A stretch of DNA of 64,000 bases from Reticulascus tulasneorum. Its lineage: Eukaryota > Ascomycota > Sordariomycetes > Glomerellales > Reticulascaceae. This document shows positions 24,249 to 35,900 of the stretch, one piece after another. The DNA lies in assembly GCA_001557505.1 (NCBI GenBank), contig LSAX01000009.1, positions 806,001-870,000 on the forward strand, written 5' to 3'. Numbering within the stretch: the first letter of the stretch is position 1; the number at the start of each line of letters is the position of its first letter. The notes under the pieces were generated by a model. The model had not been told where the DNA came from. It saw only the letters and a program-made list of their open reading frames with translations, and did no database searches. Made by a program: the position numbers and the translations under genes.

Positions 24249-24668
24249 ATGAACTTCTTTCTAGTCGCTCAGAACAGGTGCTCTGTCACTAAAATGCTCT
24301 TGACGCTTCTATTTGTCGTCACCTTCATCAGCACGCCTGCCAACGCCGGCCGCATTAGGAACAATAGTCCATGGACCTTGAGCTACACGCGCGACCCCAA
24401 CCACGCAGGTGCTTCCCATCTCTGCCGTTTCTGGAACTGGTGGACCCCGCAGAGCCCAATTCCTCGCGATGCTACCGTTAGCTGCACTCAGGAACCACTT
24501 GGTGGCAACGGTGGTAACTCAGAGGGAGACGCCGATGGGTTGACGTTCAATGACAGAGACTACTGGTTAAATGGGGCACGCAAAACCCGCGGGATTTGGA
24601 CTAAGATTACCGACATTAACTATGCCTACTGCGAGGACTCATTCGGTCGAGCATGGTGTGTGGCTTAA
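24249..24668 (+). CDS. Small secreted protein, 139 aa
   Basis: Single exon. Two in-frame ATGs exist; the one at 24294 starts directly at a signal peptide (MLLTLLFVVTFISTPANA, cleavage before GRI) and is probably the true start, giving 124 aa. The mature protein has about 106 residues, four cysteines (LCRF, SCTQ, YCED, WCVA), a Trp-rich patch (CRFWNWWTP) and a Gly/Asn/Asp loop. Four cysteines allow two disulfides. No family recognised. Size, secretion and Cys content fit an effector or defence-type protein, but nothing in the sequence proves a role. It opens the run of four secreted proteins between 24 and 30 kb. Confidence 0.75.
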   Translation: MNFFLVAQNRCSVTKMLLTLLFVVTFISTPANAGRIRNNSPWTLSYTRDPNHAGASHLCRFWNWWTPQSPIPRDATVSCTQEPLGGNGGNSEGDADGLTFNDRDYWLNGARKTRGIWTKITDINYAYCEDSFGRAWCVA

Positions 24669-25385
24669 AGATCAAGTAGACGTTCACACCCAGTGTTCCA
24701 TATAGCGGAATGCTTGATTATGCTCCTTCACTTAGCGCGAGGGACCCTGGGTCAATGGAGAAGGGAAGTTGTCGACTTTGGTAATGTTACAATGGATATG
24801 ATCAGGGAGCCAGTTGGTTAAACATGACAATGAGGACTATACCAATGACTCTTACTATGTCTCATGTATATCAAATCATTGGTGAGCAGAACAAGCTCTG
24901 GAGTCAGACAAAATAAGTGCAACTCAAACTTGGCTGGAAATTTTATGCACGGGTATGTAGCATGATGTATTCTTTATACATGTACTGTAGGCAGTAGAAA
25001 ACATGGAATACCCTCGGTTCCACAAGCCGTGTGCCTCTAGCACCAACTGGGGGGCTCCAGCCCAAGGACTACCGACATTCTCCAAGTAAATATTCGGAAC
25101 CCATCGCATCCACCACCGTACTGCTACATGAAACATGTGGCAGAATTTGCGTGGAATATACGATAAGTACCTAGTTGGGTTGAGGTTACTAGTTATTACC
25201 CGATGCCTGTGATCTGGCGATGGCTGCTACAACTGTTCTGAGCCATATTTGATCTGCTTGTATTTGTGGTAGCGCTGCATGAACTTTCACTACTTCAATT
25301 CACGTGCTTTCCTGAAATACCATTGGTTATATCGAAATGCAAAAGAGCCAGCAACACATTTCATCATGTTCGGACAGACCCGTGT
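24669..25385. other. Intergenic region
   Basis: Lies between two convergent genes. No supported reading frame. Confidence 0.4.
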
Positions 25386-26352
25386 CTAGGACCGCTGAGA
25401 TGCATTGTCGCTAGCAGCCTTCTCCTCGTCCCACTTCACCTGGCGCATAGACTCTTGCTCCTTCGCGGCAAGCTCTTTCTGGGCATTACGGCGATAGAGC
25501 CAGAATGCAGCAGCAATCAACGCGATACCACCGATGGGACCCACGACAGCTGCGGCAATAGTACCCGCAGATGGGCCAGAGGAGCCGCTCTTGACCGCGA
25601 AATCATCAGCAGTGTGTGGAGTCTTGCCATCCGGACCGGTTGTGGTAACTTCTACTGTTGGATCGGTTTCGACATCAGGGTCGCTGACAGTGGAGTTGAA
25701 ACATGGGATGGCGGCAGTGAAGGCGGCCTTCTCGACAAAGGTAACATCGGCACAGGCATAGAATGTCTCGCGCTCGGCCTCATTGTCTTCGAAGTTGGCC
25801 ACGTAGAGGATGTAAAATGTGGCGTTGCTGCCGGCCGCGGCGGTGGCAGGTGCATCAGGGACGGTGATACAGGTGTGGCCGAGATCGAGCGGCCCTACTT
25901 CTGAGGGGCCATAGAAAGTCTCGAAGTCGTCCATAGATTTGGGATCTGCGTGATGTTAGCCGGCTGTTTTGCCTGAATAGAGACGCCACTGAGGAGTGGG
26001 GAAGACATACCATTTAGGTAGGAGACGCCAACATGAACTGAGCGGGTGCTGTCTTGAGTAACAAGTGCAAGCTTGCCGTTGACTGCATCATTTGGAGATT
26101 CGGTTAGCAAACAGTTACATTAGATTGCGACACCCATCCGAGTGTCAAGGAGGTGAGCTACAACTTACCCAGAGGAAACTCGGTTCTTGCACCTGGGCCA
26201 GCAGTTGTACCACACGGCGGGGTATTGTCTGCGCCGGCGGACCACTCGCGGTCAACGGGCCACATGAAGGCGGCAGGGCCCATCTTGTCATCAGCAACGG
26301 CGCCGATGGCGAGGGCAGCCCCTGAGATAACAATCGACTTGACAGAGACCAT
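25386..26352 (-). CDS. BIM1/LPMO-like (X325-type) membrane protein, 271 aa
   Basis: The exons are 26352-26169, 26082-26011 and 25945-25386, with phases 1 and 1 joining correctly. After a signal peptide (MVSVKSIVISGAALAIGAVA) comes a copper-acquisition BIM1-like domain: GPAAFMWPVDREWSAGADNT, PPCGTTAGPGARTEFPL, VTQDSTRSVHVGVSY, GHTCITVPD, ATFYILYVANFEDNE, TFYACADVTFVEKAAF, AIPCFNST. Six extracellular cysteines are present. A Ser/Gly linker leads to one transmembrane helix (TIAAAVVGPIGGIALIAAAF) and a short charged cytosolic tail (LYRRNAQKELAAKEQES). Characterised X325 proteins use the N-terminal His of the mature chain to bind copper. Here the mature N-terminus appears to be DDKMG, without that His, so copper binding is doubtful. 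Most relatives are GPI-anchored, while this one has a true tail. Confidence 0.82.
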
Positions 26353-27529
26353 GATGAAGTGATAGGCGATGATGGACTGGAAGGATGGGTTTAAGGGTAT
26401 TGATGATTCTCACGGTAGATTCGGAGTTCGAGTTCGGGGCCATGATGTGCAGACATCATCACACTTATACTGATGAGAGAGGCGGGATTTATGTCTCGGG
26501 ACAAGACGCCAGTCTGCTTCCCACAGACCCAAAGCTGTTTCCCGAGTGAGAGACGGCAAAGCCCAAACGCACACAACCGTTTCTACTGTCGCTGGTTGTC
26601 TATGTCATCGCATCAAGCAACCGGTGCTGCATGTTGATCTCTCTCGCACACATTCTCTCGCGATTCAGCAGCAAATTGCCGACCACAACAAAGCGAGTCA
26701 GCGCCAAGCGCCCGTCGTACCACCCTCTGGGTTCCATTTTAAGTTATCAGATGGTGCGTGATCCACAGAGATCCACAGTCTAATGCAACCCAAGAGTTTC
26801 TGACGGATCCCACACCCACCGCGCAAATCCAATAGGATCATCTGATAAGATGAGAATGCGTGATTTCATTGGCTAAAGTGGATCTGCAGCCAATAGCGAG
26901 CACTTGGCCGCAGATGTAGTCTGGCGACATATCTCCAGGGTCTCAATCCGCTTGCCTCTTCCGGATCGTCACACAGGTTTTTTGCATCCTTGGCCACCCG
27001 TATCCATCTCGTGCTAACCCAATGATTTCCAGCGCCGGACTCACGGTGCCTTTCGGCTGCTTGGCTGGGTGGACTTCTAACTGTTTGGGGCGAATTTATC
27101 AGCATCAGTGACCTCGACGACGCGGGCCTGCGTCGGCTTTGGACCGTTGGCTAAGCCTGTGCCTGCACATGGCCGTCGATTCACCTGCGAACTCGGAAAT
27201 TGCATGATGCACCTAGGACAAGGTGCTGCATGCAGGTGGTCGTGATTTTCTCCGAATTCAATCTAATCAATCAGGAGCAGCGAGGCTGGATATTGCGACT
27301 CGTTCGTGTTGGGAATTGGCCAGGACCCTGGCGGAGGCCAAGTGTCTGGTAGACAAAGCTGCATTATAAGACCGCAGTCGCCCAGCCTCCTCGAAGACCG
27401 GCTGTCTTTGCCTAGAGTCACGCACATTTTGTCCTATCCATACATACCCAGTTTCCGGAGCCACTCGTTTCTCACTCCTACCACCCGACCCTCAGACTGC
27501 ACACTCGCTTGTTATACCACGCACCCAAG
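26353..27529. other. Divergent intergenic region
   Basis: Shared 5' region of the BIM1-like gene (-) and the GPI-type gene (+). No supported reading frame. It may carry promoters for both. Confidence 0.4.
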
Positions 27530-28388
27530 ATGTTCGCTATCTCCATCATGTCCGTCGGGGCTGCAATGACCATGGTCTTGACGGCAGCTGCCTCACCCTC
27601 TTTCAATTCGATGGACGTGCGAGCGTACCAGTTTCCCGATTTCGTCCCAATGGACAAGCGCCAGGTGTCTGGTCCCCAATACCAATGCCACTCCGACTGT
27701 GGTATGTGTCCCCCTTTTTTCTTGTCACCTGCTCTCTTGCCTGCTATAGAGCAGATACTTATAGCCTCAAATCATCCCGCGACTTTTACACTGCCACTCT
27801 GTCGTTGCATGCCTCAAACTGACTTAATGCATCAGGTAACGCCATCCTCTCCGCCACTGGCGATTACTGCACCAACACCGCCTGGCTAGGCCTTCTTGAG
27901 AACTGCCTTGCCTGTGCCAATACGTACAACATCTGGCGGTATTACGGTGAGGGTGTTGGAGGTGCTGCCACCGCCTGCGGCCTGCCTGCCGTTCCAGCGT
28001 CACCTGCCGCGACGACGACCCCGGCCGCGACGACCACCACCTCTGCCGCACCTCCTCCGGCTGAGACGACAACTTCCACTACCTCTACTACCTCTGATGC
28101 CCCCGCACCAGAGTCTACCAGCGAGTCCACCACTTCAACGACTACCGGAGTAACATCCACGACTAGCGTGAGCGTCACCGTGTCTACCGTCCCAACTACC
28201 ACCTTGACACCTACCCCATCTGGAAACTCTGTAAATCTCTCTCTCTTCGGCTCTTGTACTCATGTGCTAACACTTCACAGACCACCCCCACGCCATCACA
28301 CGTCACGGTGTCCGGTGCCGGCAAGTTCTATACTTTCGGGTCTGCTGTCGCTCTGGTGGCATCTGTCTTGGCTCTCTCTATGTTCTAA
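27530..28388 (+). CDS. GPI-anchored Ser/Thr-rich wall protein, 224 aa
   Basis: The exons are 27530-27701, 27836-28230 and 28281-28388, all in phase. There is a signal peptide (MFAISIMSVGAAMTMVLTAA), then a small Cys domain of about 70 residues (QYQCHSDCGNAILSATGDYC, LLENCLACANTYNIWRYYG, ATACGL), a long Thr/Ser/Pro-rich stalk likely to be O-mannosylated, and a C-terminal hydrophobic tail (SAVALVASVLALSMF). The tail follows a Gly/Ala-Gly stretch that can serve as a GPI attachment site. This layout is a common Pezizomycotina wall-protein type. Probable place: plasma membrane or cell wall. Role unknown. The ATG at 27530 is chosen because the signal peptide begins there. Confidence 0.82.
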
Positions 28389-29692
28389 CCTGAAAAGCCC
28401 GCAAAAGCCGCAGGGTCTGAGGAGTTTGTGGGAGACTCGGGCTTACCTTAGGCCAAGTCAGCGAGCCACTGTAATAATGTGTCCTATCTAGTCACTATTC
28501 TTAACTTAAACATTAAAATAATTTGGGAAGCATTCTGTAGTCTCGCTTCGTCGCTGGATTCCATGATGCAAATACAGCTGGCCAAAAGGCATTCGAGAAA
28601 CCAAGCCTACTCACCTGCTGTCTTAATTACCTTGTCTTGGTCACTTACACTACCTGCTGCCATAATATGGACTTGCTAGATGCGATCATGAACGCAATGG
28701 AACCTGGTTAACGACACGGTCCTGAATAATAATTGAATCGATCATATTTGGGCTTTGCCACTTGGGGTAGTGCAAGCAATCAGCGCCGCAATAGCTAGCG
28801 GACATGATGAAGAAGTCCCAGTACATTCAAGTAGCATTGGGGTTACGTCTATAGAAACTCAACACTGCATTGGTTTTCGATGAATTCGATTCTTGCGACA
28901 TCGAACTATTTATCACATCATGGAGCAATGGAATGTCCCAGAGAGAATCCCTCCATATTTCAAGGGCATATGCGCAACGCCAACATATCAATATCTCATG
29001 CCCCTTTAAAATCATCTCTAGCTAACTGCATGGAGATGTGGAACTTGGCAGACCGCTCTCTGCATGATAACCTTGCTAGAGTTATGGAGAATGGGGTGTA
29101 TTTCGGGCTGTTTGCCAGAAGAGAGATGATATTCTACAGTAATTCATACGGCTGTGAAATGCAGATAGATTAAAATAGCCTCCCTTCAGTACAACACCTC
29201 AGTCTTGCCAGATTGTTCCGGGATGGGTATAAGCCTTGCCCAGACCACCACAAGTGTACCCTCAAAAAAAGGATGGCCTGGAAGTTTGAGGCAACCACAA
29301 CGCCATTGGCTGGAGCAGAGACTGAGACATGACTACCCAAAATTCCTACCGGAGAAGACCGTTGGCAGTGCTGAAACAGATTCAGTTGGAGACAGATGCG
29401 ATGGCGATGAACACGATCTTAGGCCGGGTTCCTTATCAAGTTGAGTGCTCGCATCCTCTAGCAGCAGGCAATTAACGACACCGTAGTCTCAGGATATGAA
29501 TAGAGATATCAACATCATTTGTTAAGGTCCATCATTTTACTCATTCTGGTAGATCACTATTGTAAAGGACTAAATCGGCCCGCAGGCCTAATCTTGCTAG
29601 TGAAAATATGGCCATTGGTTCGGCAGTCAGTGTGCTTTGCGATACTAGATACGCCAGTTTGCGTGACCCTCATTGTGACCACGCTCCAGGGA
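28389..29692. other. Intergenic region
   Basis: Open frames on both strands have no motifs and no workable exon joins. Confidence 0.4.
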
Positions 29693-30224
29693 TCATGTAT
29701 AACAGCATTGTACGTTATCGGGACCTGGGCAGCGGTTCCTAAGATACGTTTCAGTATCACTTGACGGTACGAAGTCTCTGGAGAGAAAGAGCGAGGGCTT
29801 ACTTGATACGGTCATAGCCGCTGAGGCTGTCACAATGGCTAGTCGTGGTACAAAATCCGTAAATTGCTCCTGATGGCGGCGTACAAGACCTTATGATGCA
29901 GCAACGGTTGTTGCTCCCGCCTGACGTTTGGAGCGATGATCATTAGCCGTCGAGACACAAGAAAATGAAGTATCAGCGACAGCAACTTACCTGGGCATCG
30001 GTCGGCGACCCAGTAGCCATCTAAAGTGTTGACGCAAGTGTTTGGATTATTGCAACTTCCTCTCACGGTCTGCGTGGTATGTCAGCCAGAAAGCTCCGAT
30101 GAATCTGCCACTGAGAGATAGCACGCACGCCCCATTTCTCCGAGTCCCAATAACTGCAAGCCTCTCCGACTGCGAGTGCGAGAGGAGCGAGTGTGAAAAG
30201 AGAGACAAGTTGAAGTAGCTTCAT
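29693..30224 (-). CDS. Secreted protein with two tandem CPG-QCC cysteine motifs, 112 aa
   Basis: The four exons are 30224-30129, 30069-29991, 29920-29803 and 29738-29693. All phases join and give a signal peptide (MKLLQLVSLFTLAPLALA). Two copies of a small Cys-rich module follow. Copy 1: GEACSYW, GSCNNPNTCV, DRCPGGSNNRCCI. Copy 2: RSCTPPSGAIYGFC, SHCDSL, NRCPGPDNVQCCYT, then stop. The CPG-x5-CC ending is known from N-terminal modules of fungal secreted NLPC/P60, GH25 and carboxypeptidase-like proteins, where it precedes a catalytic domain. Here nothing follows the second module. Its likely role, wall binding or interaction outside the cell, is inference. None of the single exons gives a recognisable protein alone; the module only appears after splicing. 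Confidence 0.8.
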
Positions 30225-30298
30225 GATGAAGTAATTGCTGCGCGAGCTGTCACGTTGAAGTAAGATGCCATGGGAAGAGAGCCACGGGCCGACTGTCC

Positions 30299-30309
30299 CT
30301 TATATAATG
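30299..30309 (-). promoter_or_regulatory. TATA-like box upstream of the 29693-30224 gene
   Basis: Reads CATTATATAA on the minus strand, about 80 nt upstream of the ATG at 30224. Confidence 0.45.
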
Positions 30310-32905
30310 GCAATCTCCAGCTATCAATGAGCACCACGCTCTGTGGCAATACCCATTGTCGAGTGCAAGGTTGCCCCGACTTTACGCTCTTTGCCAGATC
30401 CGGACCCTCGACCACTCCGAAATTGCCTAAATGAGGACCGCAGAGACGAGGAGTACGACGGCAATCCGGGGAAGCTAGTCTCGTGGATCCAGCCAGTCGT
30501 TGTGTCTAGACCATCCAGATAATCTTGTCTCCAATGCTGCGGTGACTGAGCGGTAGCATCTGGCGTTCGCATTCCAGCGGCTATTTTTGGACCCGGATCG
30601 CGTAGCCGTGTCCTTGCAGTTCACCGATAGAGTTAAGTCAAGTTATGGTTTGTCAATGCGGCATTGATATTAGCCAACTGCAGATACCAATTCCGGGTAC
30701 CAGCATGTAGGAAGCGGGGAATACATATTCCAATTGGTGACCCAAGCCCCTAGTCATGGGTTGCAACCTCCATGCCGTTGCACTCTGCAAGCGCCGGGTC
30801 CAGAGCCAACCTGTCCCCGCCACCGGGAAGATAGCTTCGGAATCACATTTGTCCGCTTTGGAGAGGCGAATATATTGTCTTACACAGGACGAAGCCGCGT
30901 GCTTTTATTGACTGATACAGCTCGCGTAGCGGAGCATTGTAACCTCGCCTGGCGAGTTCGTTTCAAATTGCCATCAAAAGCAGTGTATGGACTTCCAGCT
31001 GCAGCGACTTTGCCTTCGACTCGACCACGACGCTGAGCCCTTTCGAGGAGTCTATTAACGCCACTGTTACAATGCGAAATAAGACGTCGATAGTACTGTT
31101 GCTTCCACACGGAGGCAGGCGGGGGCGCGTGCGCGGTGTTGAGGCCGGTGGCTTGCCCTTACGTCTATGTGAAAAATACCCTCGCTGCGGCGGATACTGA
31201 GTCTAGGCGTCACAACAGATCTTGCAAGGCGGAGGATATTCGGCCTAACACGGTCTCGAGAGAATCAAATGTTCTTTGGATAAAACTTGAATGGGATCAC
31301 CACTTTGCGTCAAGCCGCTCTGTTGTTTGTTCGCGGCAAGTGTGTTGCTTTGTCGAGATCCCTAGTGCTTGAGAATCCTGGTTCACATCCGGAAGATAGG
31401 TAGTCGACTAGTCGAATGCAACTCAAAGCTCAGTATCCCCGTCTGTGTTTGCAGATAAGATCAAAACAGCCCTGCTTGGCCATCTGTTCAGAACCGTTGC
31501 TTACAGCCTTTCGAGAAGTAGGACTGCCCCGGAGGGAAACACGCAATCGATGCCTATCGTGGCGTGAATTTGTCTCCCTGTATTCAAGATATACTGGATG
31601 GACGAGCCTCGCGAATGTAAAGAATCCTATAAGGGTTTAATCAGATGTCATCACAAGCGCCGAGTCTCGGATTTCGTTACGCCTATGGACGGTGTAAAGA
31701 AAAGTCGCAATAGTGGTTGAAACCGATTCTCTCTCGTGCAGGGCTAGTCAATGTCCGCAATCCTTACTCTTTGTATTCAGGTGTCATGTAAGACGAACGA
31801 GGATGATACTGTTACTGTTATGGTCCAGGCGAAAAGTCTGCTTGGAAGTACCTGTATTAGAACCAACATACTTCAACAACCTGGGAAGTTTAAGTTCCCT
31901 TTCCTGGCCAGGAAATGGAGCGCGTGCCACTTTAACCTGAGACAGACTGAGCCAGACTGAGCCAGATTATATCAACCCTATCAATCAGGTCCCCAGGCCG
32001 CCCAAGGAGGTACAGCATCTAGCACTCCCAACACCTAGGCTACGGCGCTTACCCGTTTTCAACGATCGGTTATTTGATGACATTGTGGAAATCTTTGGCT
32101 AATCTAGGTGATATTGGGAGATTCGGGATATCATCCGACTGGAGACGAGACGGCCGCCCGCCGGGGCTCTCGAAAGTTTTGAGCGGCCGCCAAGGCAGCC
32201 TGAAACTCGCCAGACCTTTCGGGAGATGTTAAGAAAGCGAAAGATAATGGGATTTCTAGGATATTATTTCAATTGCTACTTTTACGTAGTAGAAGACAAC
32301 TTCGATGCAGATTGTTCTTACGGCCAGACTAGGTTGGTCACAACAAAGTTGCTTCTCCCTCCTTCCTCCAGAGGATTCTATTATGACTCGACTAGCTCGT
32401 GGCGCCTTGAGACAGCGATTGTTCAATACCAATCGTAGATGCGTACGTTTCTGCTCGTAGTTTCACCCTTGACAAGACCGAGTATCCTGATCAAGAATCG
32501 ATAATACCCTATCGACTTATGCAGTAAAAATTGTGAACGGGTTAGACCGTTTACCCTTATCTAGAATAAGTAGCTATATAAGAAACCGTAGTGTAGTGGG
32601 CCGTCGGCCGACCTTTTAATGACAGCAGAAAGCATAAATAACTTTTACTCGTATTCAAGCGCGCTTTTTGAGGCGCGTCCGCAAGCAATCTCAGCACAAG
32701 TCTTGGCAGAGGTCGTAGCTTCTGAGACAGACTATGCCTCTATGTAGGGTAATTTTGGCCATACCATGGCTTGGCCATGCACGCTACCGACCCGGGTTTT
32801 CAGACAAATCCCCGTTAACAAATCTAGATAAATAAGGGTCTGGATGGCGCAAACCTCAACCAGGATAATCGTGTCTATCGCTCTCAGTTGGCGGACAGCA
32901 AGAAC
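30310..32905. other. 2.6-kb stretch without a supported gene
   Basis: Many short frames but no gene model. Around 32040-32440 the plus strand has weakly protein-like pieces (for example VFNDRLFDDIVEIFG before a stop) that may be decayed coding sequence. No transposon ends or repeats were found. Confidence 0.35.
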
Positions 32906-35900
32906 ATGATTCCTCAACAGGTTGTCTTGGCCGCGGCCTTCCTCCTCCATCTCGCCTTTGCGCAAACTTGTGTGACTCTAGCCAATGGGTGCAATGCCGG
33001 TAGTACACATATAAACGCGGTTCGAAACGCCATCCTGCGCTTCAATCCCGACCTCAACTATGGCGGCGCTGCGGAGTCTGTTGTGTTCTCGTCGTACGCC
33101 GAGTCTGGCACGTCGGCCCAGGTCGCCTACTCATGCAGCGACGGCTCAATCCCTCCCGCCATGAGCGGCGCTGACCTTCGATCGCAGTAGGACAGCTACT
33201 TCACAGGAATACCTCGTTTACTGACGCAATAATGCAGAGCACAGCTGGTCATTAACTGTCCGAACAAATGCGGCTCGATCACCGCACAAGGTAACTCCAA
33301 TTGCGGTATTGGTATCCTGGTCGTGGAAGATGCCACGGAAAAGGCCTGTTACTCGAAGGCCATTAACATCGTTCCAACCGGCCAATCCCAGCCGCCGACT
33401 AACACAACCACCCCGACGACCTTGTCCAAACCCCCTACAATCTCCTCCACAGCCCTCATGACGTCGTCTACAACCCTCAAGACGTCGTCCACAGCCCCCA
33501 CGACGTTGTCCACAGCCCTCACGACATCGTCTACAACCCATGCGCCTACGGTTGTCCCATCATCGGGCTCTTTTGCTGCCCTCGGTTGCTATATTGACAT
33601 ATCTACAAGTCGAACTTTGCCCAACGGATCTAGGACGGACTCTGCTACGACGGTCGAGAGGTGCGCGGAGATGTCGAAGACATGGCGGTTTATGGGTGTT
33701 GAAAATGGACAGTGTGTTACCACAAACCTATCCCAGCGTGAGCAAGCTGACACCCGTCTCAGGGAATGCTACTGGGGCGATGTGATGGTCTCGGCCCAAG
33801 TAATGCCACAGGCCGAGTGCTTACTCCCATGCGGCGGCGACTCACTCGAGGTTTGTGGTTCCGGCGGCCGGATCCAGGTGTACGAGTCCAGAGACTGGGT
33901 CATGCCCACCAGACCAAATCTAGCCGTGGACTTGACCGAGCTCGACGCCGCCATGGAAATGCTACAATCACAGGTCGGGCAGTGGCACAACCTTCTGATG
34001 CGCCTGCGAGAACTGGCACAGCAAGCATCGGGCAGACGTCGCCAAGATCCAGAGACCGAGATCCGCGAGACTATGCGGCGCGCGAATCAAAAGAGAGACG
34101 AGATTGTTGAGCTTCAAAATCTTATTAGTAAGTTATACTCATACGCCTAGGGGAACCCCCCGATACTGACGCGGGAATTATAGAGGATATCCTTGCGAAA
34201 ATACAGCGACAGTTTCAGATTGCTAAGAGAAACATAATAGTATGTTATGCGAAGCATTTCCCGCTTTCCTCTCTCAAATACACAATAAATACTTATCCGT
34301 AAATCCTTAGACTACCAGGGTGGAGGACGATGTCTTTGAACTTGAAGCTCGTAAGTATGCTAGGCTATGATCCCGAGACCGGATCCATTTGACAAGTGTT
34401 TTCAGGCCAGCCTCTCCTCGCGGCTATGGAAGCTTCCACGTTAGACATTGCCGTTGTTAATAACTTCGAGGTTGCCGTTATTGACGCTGCCGCTGCCGTC
34501 GTCAATGGACTTGTGAGTTGGGACCTTTTCTACCGTTGTTGAGCAAGTCAGTCTTACATCCATTTCTAGTGGAAGTTCATTGGTAGCCGGTCGATCGGCG
34601 AGGTGATCGCCGTCGGCTTCTGTAAGTAAATGCGCATTTCCACTACCTTGCGACTGTATTTAATGATTTCTCTAACTACAATAGTCTTTGTCTTGAAGTT
34701 TCTAATTGGAAGCTTGCGCGCTACAGGCGTCGGTTCCAGCCCGAACAACCCAACACCGACGCCTGTTAGCTCTACTCCGACCACATCCAGCTCGGCCACC
34801 CCAAGTCCAACTATGTATCTGGTGATCCCCAATGACGATGCCACCTTCACTCAGGAGGTTGCATTCGCCCGAGAGTTAAAAGATGACCTCGCCTCCACTT
34901 TGGGCACAGCTGATAATATTAATACGATCCTGCTCTCGGACGAACATGTCTCGTGCTGGTTTGCGCCTCTTACGGGGGAGCTAGTGGGAAAGTACGAGGG
35001 CAACCCTATGGTAAGCCATAAAACGATCAAAGATTAAATTGATTACTCATTTGCGTCTAGATCGGTGCTATTGAGGAAGATTTGCCAATCTACAGTCGAC
35101 GCCGCTCCTCAAAGGGCCCTGCTGAAGCCGAGTCTTGGCGTTCCGCCAACGACTCGCTGACTCGCCGAGAGATCACTAGTGATGCCAATGCTGAATGGGA
35201 TCTCCGTGCAGTCTCTGCGTCCAAAGACCATACCGGAGAAGAGCTCGACTTTGTTTTCCAAGCCAATCCTGGCAGGGGGACAGTACTTTACGTTGTGGAT
35301 GACGGGCTTCGCACAAGCCACGAGGTATGCAAGACCCATGGCAATGTCGAGAAAACATTCACTGACCCAGCGTACAGGAATTTGATGACGTCCGCGACGT
35401 AATTACTTTTCTTTATGCCGGTGCCAAAGATGGCGACCCGTCGAAAGGACCCATGGATCCAGCCCTATTCTTAGTCAGCAGCGATGACATCGATTCCGAC
35501 GACGATGGGCATGGTACCGCAACTTTATCTAAGGCCGTTGGTCGCACCCTTGGTGTTGCCCGCAGCGCCACACCCGTTTTCGTCAAGCTTCCCGGCTATG
35601 TTGACACTGGCGATGAGAGCCTTTTAGATAAACAGAGCGTCTTGCCGTACCTGCACGCTCTGTCCCTGATCGCTGAGTCGGTAAAGGGCAAACGCAGGGC
35701 CGGGGGAGTGTCTCGCGGATTTGCAGTCGTATCTCTATCTTTAGAGATAATGCCGCGTGGGCTGTCTTGGTCGCTATCGAATGCCCTGAAACGCCACATA
35801 AGGGACCTGCTCAGACTGGACGTTGTAGTCGTTGCCGTGTCGGGAAACTGCCGTCCCGGTGGCGACTTCAATTTCGAGGAACAGTATGATGTGCATAGTG

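Noticed and set aside
27942..28202. Val-rich minus-strand frame opposite the Ser/Thr stalk
   Set aside because: Antisense of a Thr/Ser/Pro repeat always reads as Val/Gly/Ala; not a gene.
33766..34110. Basic open frame inside the WSC-coding exon
   Set aside because: Arg-rich composition typical of an off-frame reading; the WSC frame is clear.
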